A stretch of 64,000 nucleotides of DNA from assembly GCA_020848545.1 (NCBI GenBank), contig JADLHZ010000118.1:1-64000 (forward strand), given 5' to 3'. The translations under genes and the position numbers were made by a program. Positions 46,580 through 54,640 of the stretch are shown piece after piece; the first letter of the stretch is position 1, and the number at the start of each line of letters is the position of its first letter. The stretch comes from Deltaproteobacteria bacterium. GTDB lineage: Bacteria; Myxococcota; JADLHZ01. The notes beneath the pieces are model-generated. The model was not told where the DNA came from and ran no database searches. It saw only the letters and a list, made by a program, of their open reading frames with translations.

Positions 46580-48553
46580 ATGCGCTTCGCTCGTAGCTTC
46601 GCCCTTTCCGTTTCGTTCATGGCTTGCGGCAGCCCGCAGCTCGACACCGAGCAACAAGAAGCACCGGTCGAGACCCACGAAGAAGCGTTCACGAGCGATC
46701 AAGCGACGCTCTTGAACTTCGAGTTCGACGCCGAGCTCACCGGCACCGCGTTCAGCACGCAAGCGGCGGCGCAGGATCAGCTGCTCTATACGATTGGTCA
46801 CTTGAACGGTCAGAATTCGGTCGGCCGCTTGGACAAGGTCGAGCTGTCGAACTGGAAGACCGAGACGCTCGCCGACGGCACGAAGGTCACGAAGTACCAC
46901 GTCAAGCTCCCCGTCGCATGGAAGGGCAAGACCAACCTGCCGACGTCGTACACCTTCAAGCTGCCGCGCCGCGCTGACTACGAAGGCTTCGAGGCGTTCA
47001 CCACGAAGTACAAAGACAAGTGCGTCGACTGGTCCGCGCACGAGGTCGACTCGGGCAGCATGTGGTACTACTTCCGCCCGAACAACTGCACGCTCGACGC
47101 CGCCGACATCGTCTCGAGCAGCGTCACGATCACGACGAGCACAGAGAACACGACCGGCAAGTATCCCGAGTTCCACAAGGTCTGGGAAGACAACGGCCTC
47201 GACGTCGTTGCCATCTTCGGCAAGTACGAAGTCGGCGGCAAAGACGAGAGCGACGCCGGTGTTGCGGCGTACAACTCCTTCGTCGCCAGCGTGCAATCGC
47301 AGTTCGGCCCGGGCCTCGTCTCGACGCCGGCGAACGTCGGCAATAAGCCCGGCGTCGACAAGCCGGACGTCAGCTTCACGGTCACACGCAGCAACGGGCG
47401 CCGCCTCACGATCACCGCGCTCCTCGTCGACGAAATCGCGACGGCGCCGGCGAGCTTCGACGAGCGCTACAGCCAGATCAGCGCGGGCGCCGACCTCATC
47501 GCCTATAACGGCCACGCCGGCCTCGGGCAGAACGTGCGCGCGCTCGTGCGCAAAGGAAAGTTCGTCGCCGGCAAATATCAGATCGTGTTCATGAACGGCT
47601 GCGACACCTTCGCCTACGTCGACGGCTACATGGCGCAGATGAAGATGGCGCTGAACCCGGACGACCCGAAGGGCACGAAGTACTTGGACTTCGTCACCAA
47701 CGCGATGCCGGCGTACTTTCACTCCGACGCGCCCGCGACCATCGCGTTGACCAAAGCGCTGCTCGATAAGGACAACCCAAAGACCTACGACCAGATCTTC
47801 ACGAACATCGATCGCGTGCAGGTCGTGCTCGCGACCGGCGAAGAAGACAACGTCTACTTCCCGGGTTACCCGGGCACGCCCACGGGCCCGACCGGCGCGA
47901 CCGGCACCGCGTGGAGCGGCCTCGACGCGACCGGCGAGGTGGCGAAGAACGAGACGAAAGCCTTCGAGACGCCGGTGCTGCCCGCTGGCAAGTACACCTT
48001 CACCATCGCCCCGGACAGCGCGCGCCCAGGCGGCGACGCCGACCTCTACGTGCGTGTCGGCAGCGCCCCGACGACGACGCAGTACAACTGTCGCCCGTAC
48101 CTCGGCGGCTCGAGCGAAGAGTGCGTCGTCACGCTGACCACGCCGTCGAAGATCTACGTCGCCGTCATCGGCTACGCGTCGGCGCAGAAGTCGGCGTTCG
48201 TGCTGCGTGGCCGTGGTTCGAACACCCCCGCAGGTCCGACACCGTGGGCCGGCAAGACCGAGACGAGCGCCGTGACGAAGGGCCAAGAGTGGCGCTTCGA
48301 GACGCCGCTGCTTCCCGCAGGCCGCTACGAGTTCTCGATCGCGCAGCCGGCCGGCACGACCGGCGGCGACGCCGATCTCTACGTGAAGACCGGCGCCGCG
48401 CCGACGCTCACGTCTTATGACTGCCGCCCGTACGAGGACGGCTCGGTCGAGCTCTGCGCCGTCCAGCTCGCGGCGCCGGCGAAGGTGAGCATCCTGGTGC
48501 AGGGCTACGCTGCGGGCAGCTCACCGTTCACGTTCAGCGGCGTCACGCGCTAA
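46580..48553 (+). CDS. Lipoprotein with clan-CD (gingipain/C25-like) protease motif and two PPC domains
   Basis: 657 aa; GAGGAG before the ATG and a lipoprotein signal ending in SFMAC (Cys16). Residues about 40-430 include a probable caspase/gingipain-like core: His312 in AYNGHAGLGQ and Cys341 in IVFMNGCDTF, 29 residues apart, each at the end of a hydrophobic strand, as in C25 peptidases. About 445-655 are two tandem bacterial pre-peptidase C-terminal (PPC) domains with the repeated GGDADLYV motif and paired Cys (YNCRPY, ECVV; YDCRPY, LCAV). Probably a surface-anchored protease or a catalytically modified relative. Separate transcription unit after the terminator. Confidence 0.75.
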   Translation: MRFARSFALSVSFMACGSPQLDTEQQEAPVETHEEAFTSDQATLLNFEFDAELTGTAFSTQAAAQDQLLYTIGHLNGQNSVGRLDKVELSNWKTETLADGTKVTKYHVKLPVAWKGKTNLPTSYTFKLPRRADYEGFEAFTTKYKDKCVDWSAHEVDSGSMWYYFRPNNCTLDAADIVSSSVTITTSTENTTGKYPEFHKVWEDNGLDVVAIFGKYEVGGKDESDAGVAAYNSFVASVQSQFGPGLVSTPANVGNKPGVDKPDVSFTVTRSNGRRLTITALLVDEIATAPASFDERYSQISAGADLIAYNGHAGLGQNVRALVRKGKFVAGKYQIVFMNGCDTFAYVDGYMAQMKMALNPDDPKGTKYLDFVTNAMPAYFHSDAPATIALTKALLDKDNPKTYDQIFTNIDRVQVVLATGEEDNVYFPGYPGTPTGPTGATGTAWSGLDATGEVAKNETKAFETPVLPAGKYTFTIAPDSARPGGDADLYVRVGSAPTTTQYNCRPYLGGSSEECVVTLTTPSKIYVAVIGYASAQKSAFVLRGRGSNTPAGPTPWAGKTETSAVTKGQEWRFETPLLPAGRYEFSIAQPAGTTGGDADLYVKTGAAPTLTSYDCRPYEDGSVELCAVQLAAPAKVSILVQGYAAGSSPFTFSGVTR

Positions 48554-48605
48554 TCGAAAAACCTGTCGCGTGAGTTTTCTCCGCCGATGCACTACGCATG
48601 CGCGG

Positions 48606-49745
48606 ATGAAACCCCTCGCCTCCTGTCTCCTTCTCGTGGTGACTGCGTGCGGTCCGCGTTCGAGCAACTCGACGGGCGGAACCTGCTCCGTCGTCGCTGA
48701 CGTCCAGACGCTCGGCAGCGATCTCAGCATCGCCAGCGCCTCGCCCTTCCTCGTGCCGGCGCCCACGCACAAGATCTACGACACCGGCAGCGAGATCGCG
48801 TTCTTCGACCCGGCCGCCGGCGCGACAGTGGGCCTCTCGAAGGCCGGACAGATCCTCGCGGTGCCAAAGGGGACCCCTGGCGCCGTGCGCGTGGTCTACG
48901 AGCCCATCGGTCAGACGCTCATCGACTTGACGAGTGCCGGCGGCGAGCTGCTCGTGATGCAAACGGCGTCGCGCACGCTGACGCCCGGGAGCTCCGTCGC
49001 GACCGTCGAGATCTACTCGCTCGGGGCCGCCACGCCGATGCGCATCGCCGAAGCGCCCATGGGCACGACGTGGAGCATCTTGTTCTCGCGCTTCATCTTC
49101 GCCGACCCGAGCAACATCTTCATCCAGGCGACGGTGACAGACAACGCGACGAGCGCCGAGACGCAGCAGATCATCCGCATCCAGCGCGGCGGCGGCGGCG
49201 CGCAAACGTCGCTCGTGTCGAAGCCGAGCTTCGGGCTCAGCAACGCGCAGAAAGCCGGCGACTACATCTACTTCACGTCGAAGCAAGGCTTCGGCGCGAT
49301 CTACCGCGTGGCGACGAACGCGAGCGCCCCCGGAACGGAGACCCGCTTGACGTCTGCGACCGGCGGCGTCGACGACGACGCCAAGTGCCTGGTGCCGTAC
49401 TTCGACACGAGCGGCATCTATTGTCTGCGCGTCTTGCAGCTCGTGAAGCTCGATCCCCTGGCGATGAATCCGACCGTGCTGCGCGACGACGCGACGCTGA
49501 CGCCGTCGCCCCCGAACCCGGGGCGCGTCGGGCTCATCGACGGTGATCGCGTGTACTTGATGGTCTCCGCGAGCAACACAAAGGCGTGGCCGCTCCAGCG
49601 CATCACCACGAGCGGCGGGGCGGCGATCGACATCGCGTGCGATCGGCGCATCGTGCAAGGGATCACCGCTGACAGCGCGCACGTTTACTGGGTCGAGCGC
49701 GCGAAGTCGGACGCGCGTGCGGCGATCTACCGCGCGCCGCGTTAG
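48606..49745 (+). CDS. Lipoprotein, probable beta-propeller
   Basis: 379 aa from the ATG at 48606; an in-frame start 12 codons upstream would spoil the lipoprotein signal KPLASCLLLVVTAC. The body has short repeated beta-rich segments (GSEIAFFDPAAGATVGLSKAG; KAGDYIYFTSKQGFGAIYRV; VYLMVSASNTKAWPLQRI), in the style of myxobacterial lipoproteins with a TolB- or WD-like propeller. No catalytic motif seen. Could share a transcript with the C25-like lipoprotein (52-base gap). Confidence 0.8.
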   Translation: MKPLASCLLLVVTACGPRSSNSTGGTCSVVADVQTLGSDLSIASASPFLVPAPTHKIYDTGSEIAFFDPAAGATVGLSKAGQILAVPKGTPGAVRVVYEPIGQTLIDLTSAGGELLVMQTASRTLTPGSSVATVEIYSLGAATPMRIAEAPMGTTWSILFSRFIFADPSNIFIQATVTDNATSAETQQIIRIQRGGGGAQTSLVSKPSFGLSNAQKAGDYIYFTSKQGFGAIYRVATNASAPGTETRLTSATGGVDDDAKCLVPYFDTSGIYCLRVLQLVKLDPLAMNPTVLRDDATLTPSPPNPGRVGLIDGDRVYLMVSASNTKAWPLQRITTSGGAAIDIACDRRIVQGITADSAHVYWVERAKSDARAAIYRAPR

Positions 49746-49848
49746 GGCGCGCGCCGGCGCAAAAGCGGGGAGAAGCGACGGCCTTCGAGGGCTGAACGGG
49801 CGCTTTGGTGGCAACTTGCCGGACCCACCTGACGAAAACCGATCCACG

Positions 49849-50301
49849 ATGACGAAGACCACCTTACCCGCTCGCACGAACGGCCCGATCGCACGCGAGC
49901 CCGACGAGATCATCGCGCCGAACGCCGCGCCGACGGAGAAGAAGCCCGGCATCCGCTTGAAGCTCGAGCTCGAGGTCGACAAGGACGTCGTCGTCGACGC
50001 ACTCAAGGAAGTTCCTGGGCTCCTCGCGCAGGCCGCGCCCACGATCAAAGAGATGATGCCGGCGATGACCGAGAGCGCCGTCAAGCTGGTCGGCGCGCTC
50101 GGCCCCGAAGCTCAAAAAATGATCGGCGCTGGCCTCGCCGGCGCCGCTGCCCAATTCGGCGCGCTCATCACCACCGCCTCCGACACCGCCAAATCAGCTG
50201 CCCTCGCCCCTGTCCGCGGCGCCGGCAACCTCGCCAAGTCCGCCATCACCGCCCCGTTCAAGATCGCCGCGTTCGCTGGCAACCTCATGTTCGGTTCGTA
50301 G
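49849..50301 (+). CDS. Small hypothetical protein with Gly/Ala-rich helices
   Basis: 150 aa from the ATG at 49849. The N-terminal 55 residues are polar; residues about 65-150 are amphipathic Ala/Gly helices (VKLVGALGPEAQKMIGAGLAGAAAQFGALI; LAKSAITAPFKIAAFAGNL) of a type that can bind membranes or form bundles. No signal peptide. I do not recognise a family. Its last 17 bases overlap the convergent peroxiredoxin gene. Confidence 0.6.
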   Translation: MTKTTLPARTNGPIAREPDEIIAPNAAPTEKKPGIRLKLELEVDKDVVVDALKEVPGLLAQAAPTIKEMMPAMTESAVKLVGALGPEAQKMIGAGLAGAAAQFGALITTASDTAKSAALAPVRGAGNLAKSAITAPFKIAAFAGNLMFGS

Positions 50302-50809
50302 TCCGGCCCTGCAATGCGCGCACCGCGGCGAGCGCCTCGTCAATGTGTCGGGTGAACTGCAGGAGCGAGCTGAACACGCCGCGCACAGTGCCCGAAGCGT
50401 CGATCACGTAGGTAGTGCGGCCTTTGATCAGGCCGCCGAAGGCGTTCGGCGCCCCAAAGCGCCCGGCGAGCACGCCGCCTGCGTCGCTGAGCAGCGTGTA
50501 GTTGAGCGAGTGCTTGCCGGCGAAACGGGCGTGAGACGCCACCGAGTCGCTGCTGATGCCGACGACGCGGGCGCCGGCTTCGACGAAGACGTCGTGGCTG
50601 TCGCGGAAGCTGCAGGCCTCCTTGGTGCAGCCATAGGTCTCGTCGGCCGGATAGAAGAACAGGACGAGCGCCTTCTGGCCGGCGAGCAGATCCGTGAGAG
50701 ACCACAGCTTGCCGTCTTGGTCGCGCAGGCTGAAGGCGGGCGCGGCGTCGCCGGCGGCGACAGGGTTCTCGGACGCGGTGGTGGCAGCAAGGGCATTGGT
50801 GGGCGACAT
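50285..50809 (-). CDS. BCP/PrxQ-type peroxiredoxin under OhrR control
   Basis: 174 aa from the ATG at 50809, with AAAGGA six bases before it; longer in-frame starts cross the promoter. Standard thioredoxin-fold peroxiredoxin: peroxidatic Cys61 and resolving Cys66 in ETYGCTKEACSF, KGRTTYVID strand, no tail. Removes organic or hydrogen peroxide using a thiol reductant. Divergently transcribed from an ohrR-like regulator, with strong overlapping promoters and an operator between. Its 3' end overlaps the 49849 gene by 17 bases. Second PrxQ-type gene in the window (the other has a histone-like tail). Confidence 0.93.
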   Translation of the reverse strand: MSPTNALAATTASENPVAAGDAAPAFSLRDQDGKLWSLTDLLAGQKALVLFFYPADETYGCTKEACSFRDSHDVFVEAGARVVGISSDSVASHARFAGKHSLNYTLLSDAGGVLAGRFGAPNAFGGLIKGRTTYVIDASGTVRGVFSSLLQFTRHIDEALAAVRALQGRTTNRT

Positions 50810-50828
50810 TCGATATCCTTTGTTTGCG

Positions 50829-50850
50829 ATTAGATTGTGTACAATATAAT
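50829..50850. promoter_or_regulatory. OhrR/MarR-type operator
   Basis: An inverted repeat with half-sites ATTAnATTGT and ACAATnTAAT around a 2-base centre, all fixed positions matching. It overlaps the -10 of the peroxiredoxin promoter. Its first 12 bases (ATTAGATTGTGT) recur as a direct repeat at 50874-50885, 45 bases away, which would be a second half-site near the ohrR promoter. Confidence 0.8.
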
Positions 50851-50874
50851 ATCTGACTGTCGAATTGCTGTCAA
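50846..50874 (-). promoter_or_regulatory. Sigma-70 promoter of the OhrR-linked peroxiredoxin
   Basis: Reading on the minus strand: -35 TTGACA (50874-50869, perfect), 17-base spacer, -10 TATTAT (50851-50846, 5 of 6). The best-matching housekeeping promoter in the window. The -10 is covered by the operator, so bound OhrR would block it. Confidence 0.8.
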
Positions 50875-50893
50875 TTAGATTGTGTGCTATCTT
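50865..50893 (+). promoter_or_regulatory. Promoter of the ohrR-like gene, probably leaderless
   Basis: TTGCTG (50865-50870), 17-base spacer, TATCTT (50888-50893). Only 7 bases separate the -10 from the ATG at 50901 and there is no Shine-Dalgarno, so the transcript probably begins at or beside the start codon. The -35 overlaps that of the divergent peroxiredoxin promoter. Confidence 0.5.
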
Positions 50894-50900
50894 TTTGTGC

Positions 50901-51341
50901 ATGGATGTCCTCCGCCTCGACAACCAGCTGTGCTTCCCGATCTACGCCGCCGCCCACGCGATCGGCCGCGCCTACGCCCCGATGCTCGACGAGCTCGGCC
51001 TCACCTATCCGCAGTACTTGGTGATGCTCGTGCTCTGGGAAAAAGATGGGGTCGGCCTCAACGACATCGGCGCCCGCTTGCACTTGGACTCCGGCACGCT
51101 GACGCCACTATTGAAGCGCCTCGAGGCGCAGGGCTTGGTGGAGCGAACGCGATCGACCGAGGACGAGCGGCGCATCGTCGTGGCGCTGACGGCGGAGGGG
51201 AAGAAGCTGCGGCAGGCGGCGGTGAAGATCCCCCTGAAGCTCGGCGCGAAGATGGCCCGCGCGTTGCCGAAGATGTACGCGATGCGCGGGGCGCTGCGGG
51301 ATCTCGTGAAGATCCTCGGTAGTGGCGGGGACGATCGTTGA
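50901..51341 (+). CDS. ohrR: OhrR-type MarR-family peroxide-sensing repressor (one-Cys type)
   Basis: 146 aa. The N-terminus DVLRLDNQLCFPIYAAAHAI is the OhrR signature, with the reactive Cys at residue 11; it is the only Cys in the protein, so this is the one-Cys (Bacillus-like) class needing an external thiol. The winged helix follows (LTYPQYLVMLVLWE, LHLDSGTLTPLLKRLEAQGLVERTR). Oxidation by organic hydroperoxide would release DNA. Unusually, its divergent neighbour is a PrxQ peroxiredoxin, not an Ohr reductase. A shared operator lies between them. Confidence 0.9.
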   Translation: MDVLRLDNQLCFPIYAAAHAIGRAYAPMLDELGLTYPQYLVMLVLWEKDGVGLNDIGARLHLDSGTLTPLLKRLEAQGLVERTRSTEDERRIVVALTAEGKKLRQAAVKIPLKLGAKMARALPKMYAMRGALRDLVKILGSGGDDR

Positions 51342-51401
51342 CGGTTCAACTCTCGGCCGAGCCGAGCACCTGCCCTTGCGTTGTCGCAGAGGCCGGCTCG
51401 G

Positions 51402-53399
51402 TCACGGACACGAGATATCGACGGTGATCGTCGACGGCGCGCCTTCGGCGATGGCGAGGGTGATCGACTGGTTGCCAGTGACGCCCGTGGCTCCAGTCGA
51501 CACCGCTGAGAAGACGCAGGTGGCGCTGCTCGTCATTTGTAGCGTCACAGTCTCGCCGTCGACGAAGCGCATTGGCATGAACCCGCTGCCGCCACTCGGC
51601 GGCGTTCGCGAAATGAAGACCTCATTGTCGCGCGTGGTCGTTTCGGCGACGTGGACGAACACCGGCGTCAGGCCTGCCTCGAGCTGAAGGGAGATCTTCA
51701 CGCTCGACTTCGACCGGCACGCGAGCCTCGGTGGCGCGGACGCGCCCTCCTCGCAGCAGACCTCTTGGCTGGCGCTGCACTGGGGAATGAAGAGCTGCCG
51801 ACCATCCGCGAGCAGGGTGAGACAAGGGCCACTGCGACCCGCGTAGATCGCGGGCGCGACGTTGCGATTCGATCCGCCCTGCGCACATGCGTGGTGAGGG
51901 CCGAGGCTCCCGGACGTCGGACAGGAAAGCTGCTTCAGCGAGAGGTCGATCGGCGCGCATGCATCTTGTGCGCCGCCTGCGGGTTGCACGATCGGTAGGC
52001 CCTCAGCCGTCAAGTCGACGATCCGATACGGTGCGCTCACCGCGGTCTTGAGCCCGTCGAGCACACCAATACCGTAGCTGCAGAAGCGACGCGGGCAGAG
52101 GCTCTCGCTGTCCGTCGCCACGTACGAGCCGAGCGCGAACGTCGTGCAGTCGAAGAGCGGCTCGCAGCCCGGGTCCTTCGCCGCGCATCTCACGCGCACG
52201 CAACCATCTTGGCGGTGAAGCGAGACATCGTTGCCGGCGCCGCAAGAGCCAGGGCCCGCGAGGCGTTCATCATCGCAAGGGATGCTCTCGTCGCAGCTGA
52301 GGCGAAGGCAGTCGTCGCCATTGGTCACGACGACCGAGCCCTTGCGACAACCCTCCCACGCGATACGGCGCGACGCGGGATCGCAGAGCTCGTTCGCCGA
52401 AAACATCGTTTCGCACCTTTCGACCCGCGGGCAGACCTGCTGAGACAACACGGGCTCTTCGGCGAGCTCTAGCAGACGGTAGCTGGCGACCGTCCCTTTC
52501 GGCAACGCGGGACACGTCGAGAGGTCCGTCGCGCAGGAGAACGCCGATCGGCTCGCGCAGCTCACGCCGCCTTCACGCGCGCCGCGGCGGCGCACGGCGC
52601 AAACGTTCGTCGTCTCGCCGTCGATCGTGATCGTCGCGGCGAGGCGCACGTCGGTCTTTTCGTTCTGGAGGCGGAGCGACGAGAACGTGGCGACTTTCGC
52701 GAGACGCTGCGAAACCGGCTGGACCATCTGCAAGGTCGAACGGTTGAAGTCGAAGGTTGCGCCGAACTCCGGGGCCCCCGCGTCGTCGAGCGCGATGACG
52801 AGGGCGTCGCCTCCGGTGGATGTCGAGACCACCCATTGTCGACCCGAGCTCGCCGTCGAGCCGGGGTCGCAGCTCTCGAGGACCTCGAAGACGCCAGAGT
52901 AGACGGAGTCGTAGTCGCACTCCTTTTGCAGGCCGAAGTAGCAGGCGCCGTCGGCGCAACCGCTCGCGAGCGCAGGTGGCGCCGACGGACCACCGAGGAC
53001 AGTGACCACCTGCGGCGTGACATCGAACCGGAGCGTCCCGTCGCGCAGCAAGATCGGAACACCGCTGATGGCGACGTCAACGGGTCGATTGTTGATCTTG
53101 CCGGCGAAGCGGGCGTCCGCGGCATTGCCATCCTTCGACACGAGCGACATCCGGAAGTCGTCGCCGCGCGTCGCGAGAAACGCGAGCACGTAGTTGTCGA
53201 CCTCGAGCACGGCGATGACACCAGCGTCGACGCGCAGCGGGCCCACGCTCTCGACGATACGGTAGATCCCGGAGCGTTCACCCAAGAACGCAGGCTCGAT
53301 GGGTGAAATCTTCGCGGTCACCTTCGGCAGGCTGCGGCAGCCCGCCCCGGCGACGAAGCAAGCGAGGAGCAGTGCGAGATGGGCGTTCGAGCGGTTCAA
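51402..53399 (-). CDS. Large Cys-rich lipoprotein of unknown role
   Basis: 665 aa. The start must be the TTG at 53399; it gives a good lipoprotein signal (LALLLACFVAGAGC). No clear Shine-Dalgarno is seen. The N-terminal 230 residues are beta-rich (AVLEVDNYVLAFLATRGDDF; ALVIALDDAGAPEFGATFDF) and the rest is Cys-rich (CPRVERCETMFSANELC; CVRVRCAAKDPGCEPLFDC) ending in an Ig-like segment (NQSITLAIAEGAPSTITVDISC). No enzyme motif recognised. Typical of myxobacterial surface lipoproteins. Confidence 0.82.
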   Translation of the reverse strand: MNRSNAHLALLLACFVAGAGCRSLPKVTAKISPIEPAFLGERSGIYRIVESVGPLRVDAGVIAVLEVDNYVLAFLATRGDDFRMSLVSKDGNAADARFAGKINNRPVDVAISGVPILLRDGTLRFDVTPQVVTVLGGPSAPPALASGCADGACYFGLQKECDYDSVYSGVFEVLESCDPGSTASSGRQWVVSTSTGGDALVIALDDAGAPEFGATFDFNRSTLQMVQPVSQRLAKVATFSSLRLQNEKTDVRLAATITIDGETTNVCAVRRRGAREGGVSCASRSAFSCATDLSTCPALPKGTVASYRLLELAEEPVLSQQVCPRVERCETMFSANELCDPASRRIAWEGCRKGSVVVTNGDDCLRLSCDESIPCDDERLAGPGSCGAGNDVSLHRQDGCVRVRCAAKDPGCEPLFDCTTFALGSYVATDSESLCPRRFCSYGIGVLDGLKTAVSAPYRIVDLTAEGLPIVQPAGGAQDACAPIDLSLKQLSCPTSGSLGPHHACAQGGSNRNVAPAIYAGRSGPCLTLLADGRQLFIPQCSASQEVCCEEGASAPPRLACRSKSSVKISLQLEAGLTPVFVHVAETTTRDNEVFISRTPPSGGSGFMPMRFVDGETVTLQMTSSATCVFSAVSTGATGVTGNQSITLAIAEGAPSTITVDISCP

Positions 53400-53483
53400 T
53401 ACACAAACCGTACCAGCGGCCAGCGGCTCCGCAACAAGGGAACGGGGTCCGCAACGGCGGCTCGGGCTCGCGCGAGAGCGGCA

Positions 53484-54548
53484 CTAGGCCGCGATCGCGC
53501 GACGCAGCTCGCCGGCGATCCAGCGCAGCTCGTCGGCGTCGAGCCCGGCGGCGACGGTGTGGCTGCCCTTGTCCGTCACGAGCACGATCCCCGATCCGAG
53601 CCAACCGTCGCCGAACGATCCCAGGCGCAGCTCTTCGAGCTCGGCGGCGGGGATGCGTTGCTGCCGAGCGCCGAGAGGGCTCGCTTTGATCACGTCGACG
53701 CCACCGGCAGACGCTCTCACGCGCTCTTGCGTCAAACACCTGATGGTCAGCGGTGCGATGAACGCGAACGCGATCACGGCGTCCAAGACGAAGAGCGGAA
53801 TCGGCGCTTCGCTCATCATCACCGACGCGATCGTCGTTTGCGCAATCATACCCACGGTCAGCACGCCGATAAGCGCGCCGGCGAAGCTCTTGAATCCGCG
53901 CGCCGGCAGATCGAAGACGAGCGTGCCCATGTCGTGTGAGAGGTGCGACACCGCGTTCGCCGGCCGGGGCGGTGGCTTCGCTTGCTCGCCCGAACGCCGC
54001 AGCCGATCGCGCAGGCTCTCGTCGAGCGTGCCGGCCTCGCGCATGACGACGTCATCGCCGGCGGTGTCGCGGATGCCGAGCCCGCAGGCTTTGGCCACGC
54101 GTTCGGCGATCGCGCGCGCGCTCGCGTAGTCCTTCGGCTCCAAGATCGGAAAGCTCTCGCCTTGGCGCGCCAGGAACACCGGAAACACGGTGACGCTCGA
54201 CTTATTCCTGCGCCGCCGCTCACGGCCGAGCCCCACGTGCTCCCAGCGGCCGAGCGGCGACTTCTTGTGCTTGAAGGGAAAGAAGACACCCCATGAGCGC
54301 GTCGCCGTGCCGCGGTCGGCGTCGATGAGCAGCCAGTGGCGGTTGTACCCAGCGACGGCGCCGACGCAGAAGAAGACGACGCCGAAGGGTACGAGCACGG
54401 CGAGGATCACCGGCGGCACGTCATGGTAGAGCACGCCGTAGACGCCGCCGCCGATGACGCCCAGGCCGACGAGCATGAAGGGAAGGCTGAAGAGCATGCC
54501 GGCGAGGCCGCCGTGATCGAGGACTTTGACCTGACGTTCGGTTCCCAT
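53484..54548 (-). CDS. Membrane protein with PH-like C-terminal region
   Basis: 354 aa from the ATG at 54548. Two N-terminal membrane helices (LFSLPFMLVGLGVIGGGVYG; VILAVLVPFGVVFFCVGAVAGY) are followed by a cytoplasmic beta-domain (RHWLLIDADRGTATRSWGVFFPF), then two more helices (FAGALIGVLTVGMIAQTTI; IPLFVLDAVIAFAFIAPLTI) and a second beta-domain (VDVIKASPLGARQQRIPAAEL) of PH-like character. No enzyme motif recognised; function unknown. Divergent from the gluzincin-like gene. Confidence 0.75.
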   Translation of the reverse strand: MGTERQVKVLDHGGLAGMLFSLPFMLVGLGVIGGGVYGVLYHDVPPVILAVLVPFGVVFFCVGAVAGYNRHWLLIDADRGTATRSWGVFFPFKHKKSPLGRWEHVGLGRERRRRNKSSVTVFPVFLARQGESFPILEPKDYASARAIAERVAKACGLGIRDTAGDDVVMREAGTLDESLRDRLRRSGEQAKPPPRPANAVSHLSHDMGTLVFDLPARGFKSFAGALIGVLTVGMIAQTTIASVMMSEAPIPLFVLDAVIAFAFIAPLTIRCLTQERVRASAGGVDVIKASPLGARQQRIPAAELEELRLGSFGDGWLGSGIVLVTDKGSHTVAAGLDADELRWIAGELRRAIAA

Positions 54549-54627
54549 CGCACGAGAGCGTAGCGCAAGCGCGCCACAGGGACACACTTCGTGGAAAAAA
54601 AGCGACAGGATCGCACCTGCGTCGCTG

Positions 54628-54640
54628 TAGACTGCACGCC
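54628..54640 (+). promoter_or_regulatory. Candidate -10 for a leaderless metallopeptidase transcript
   Basis: TAGACT at 54628-54633, 7 bases before the ATG at 54641, no Shine-Dalgarno. No good -35 at the usual distance. Confidence 0.25.
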
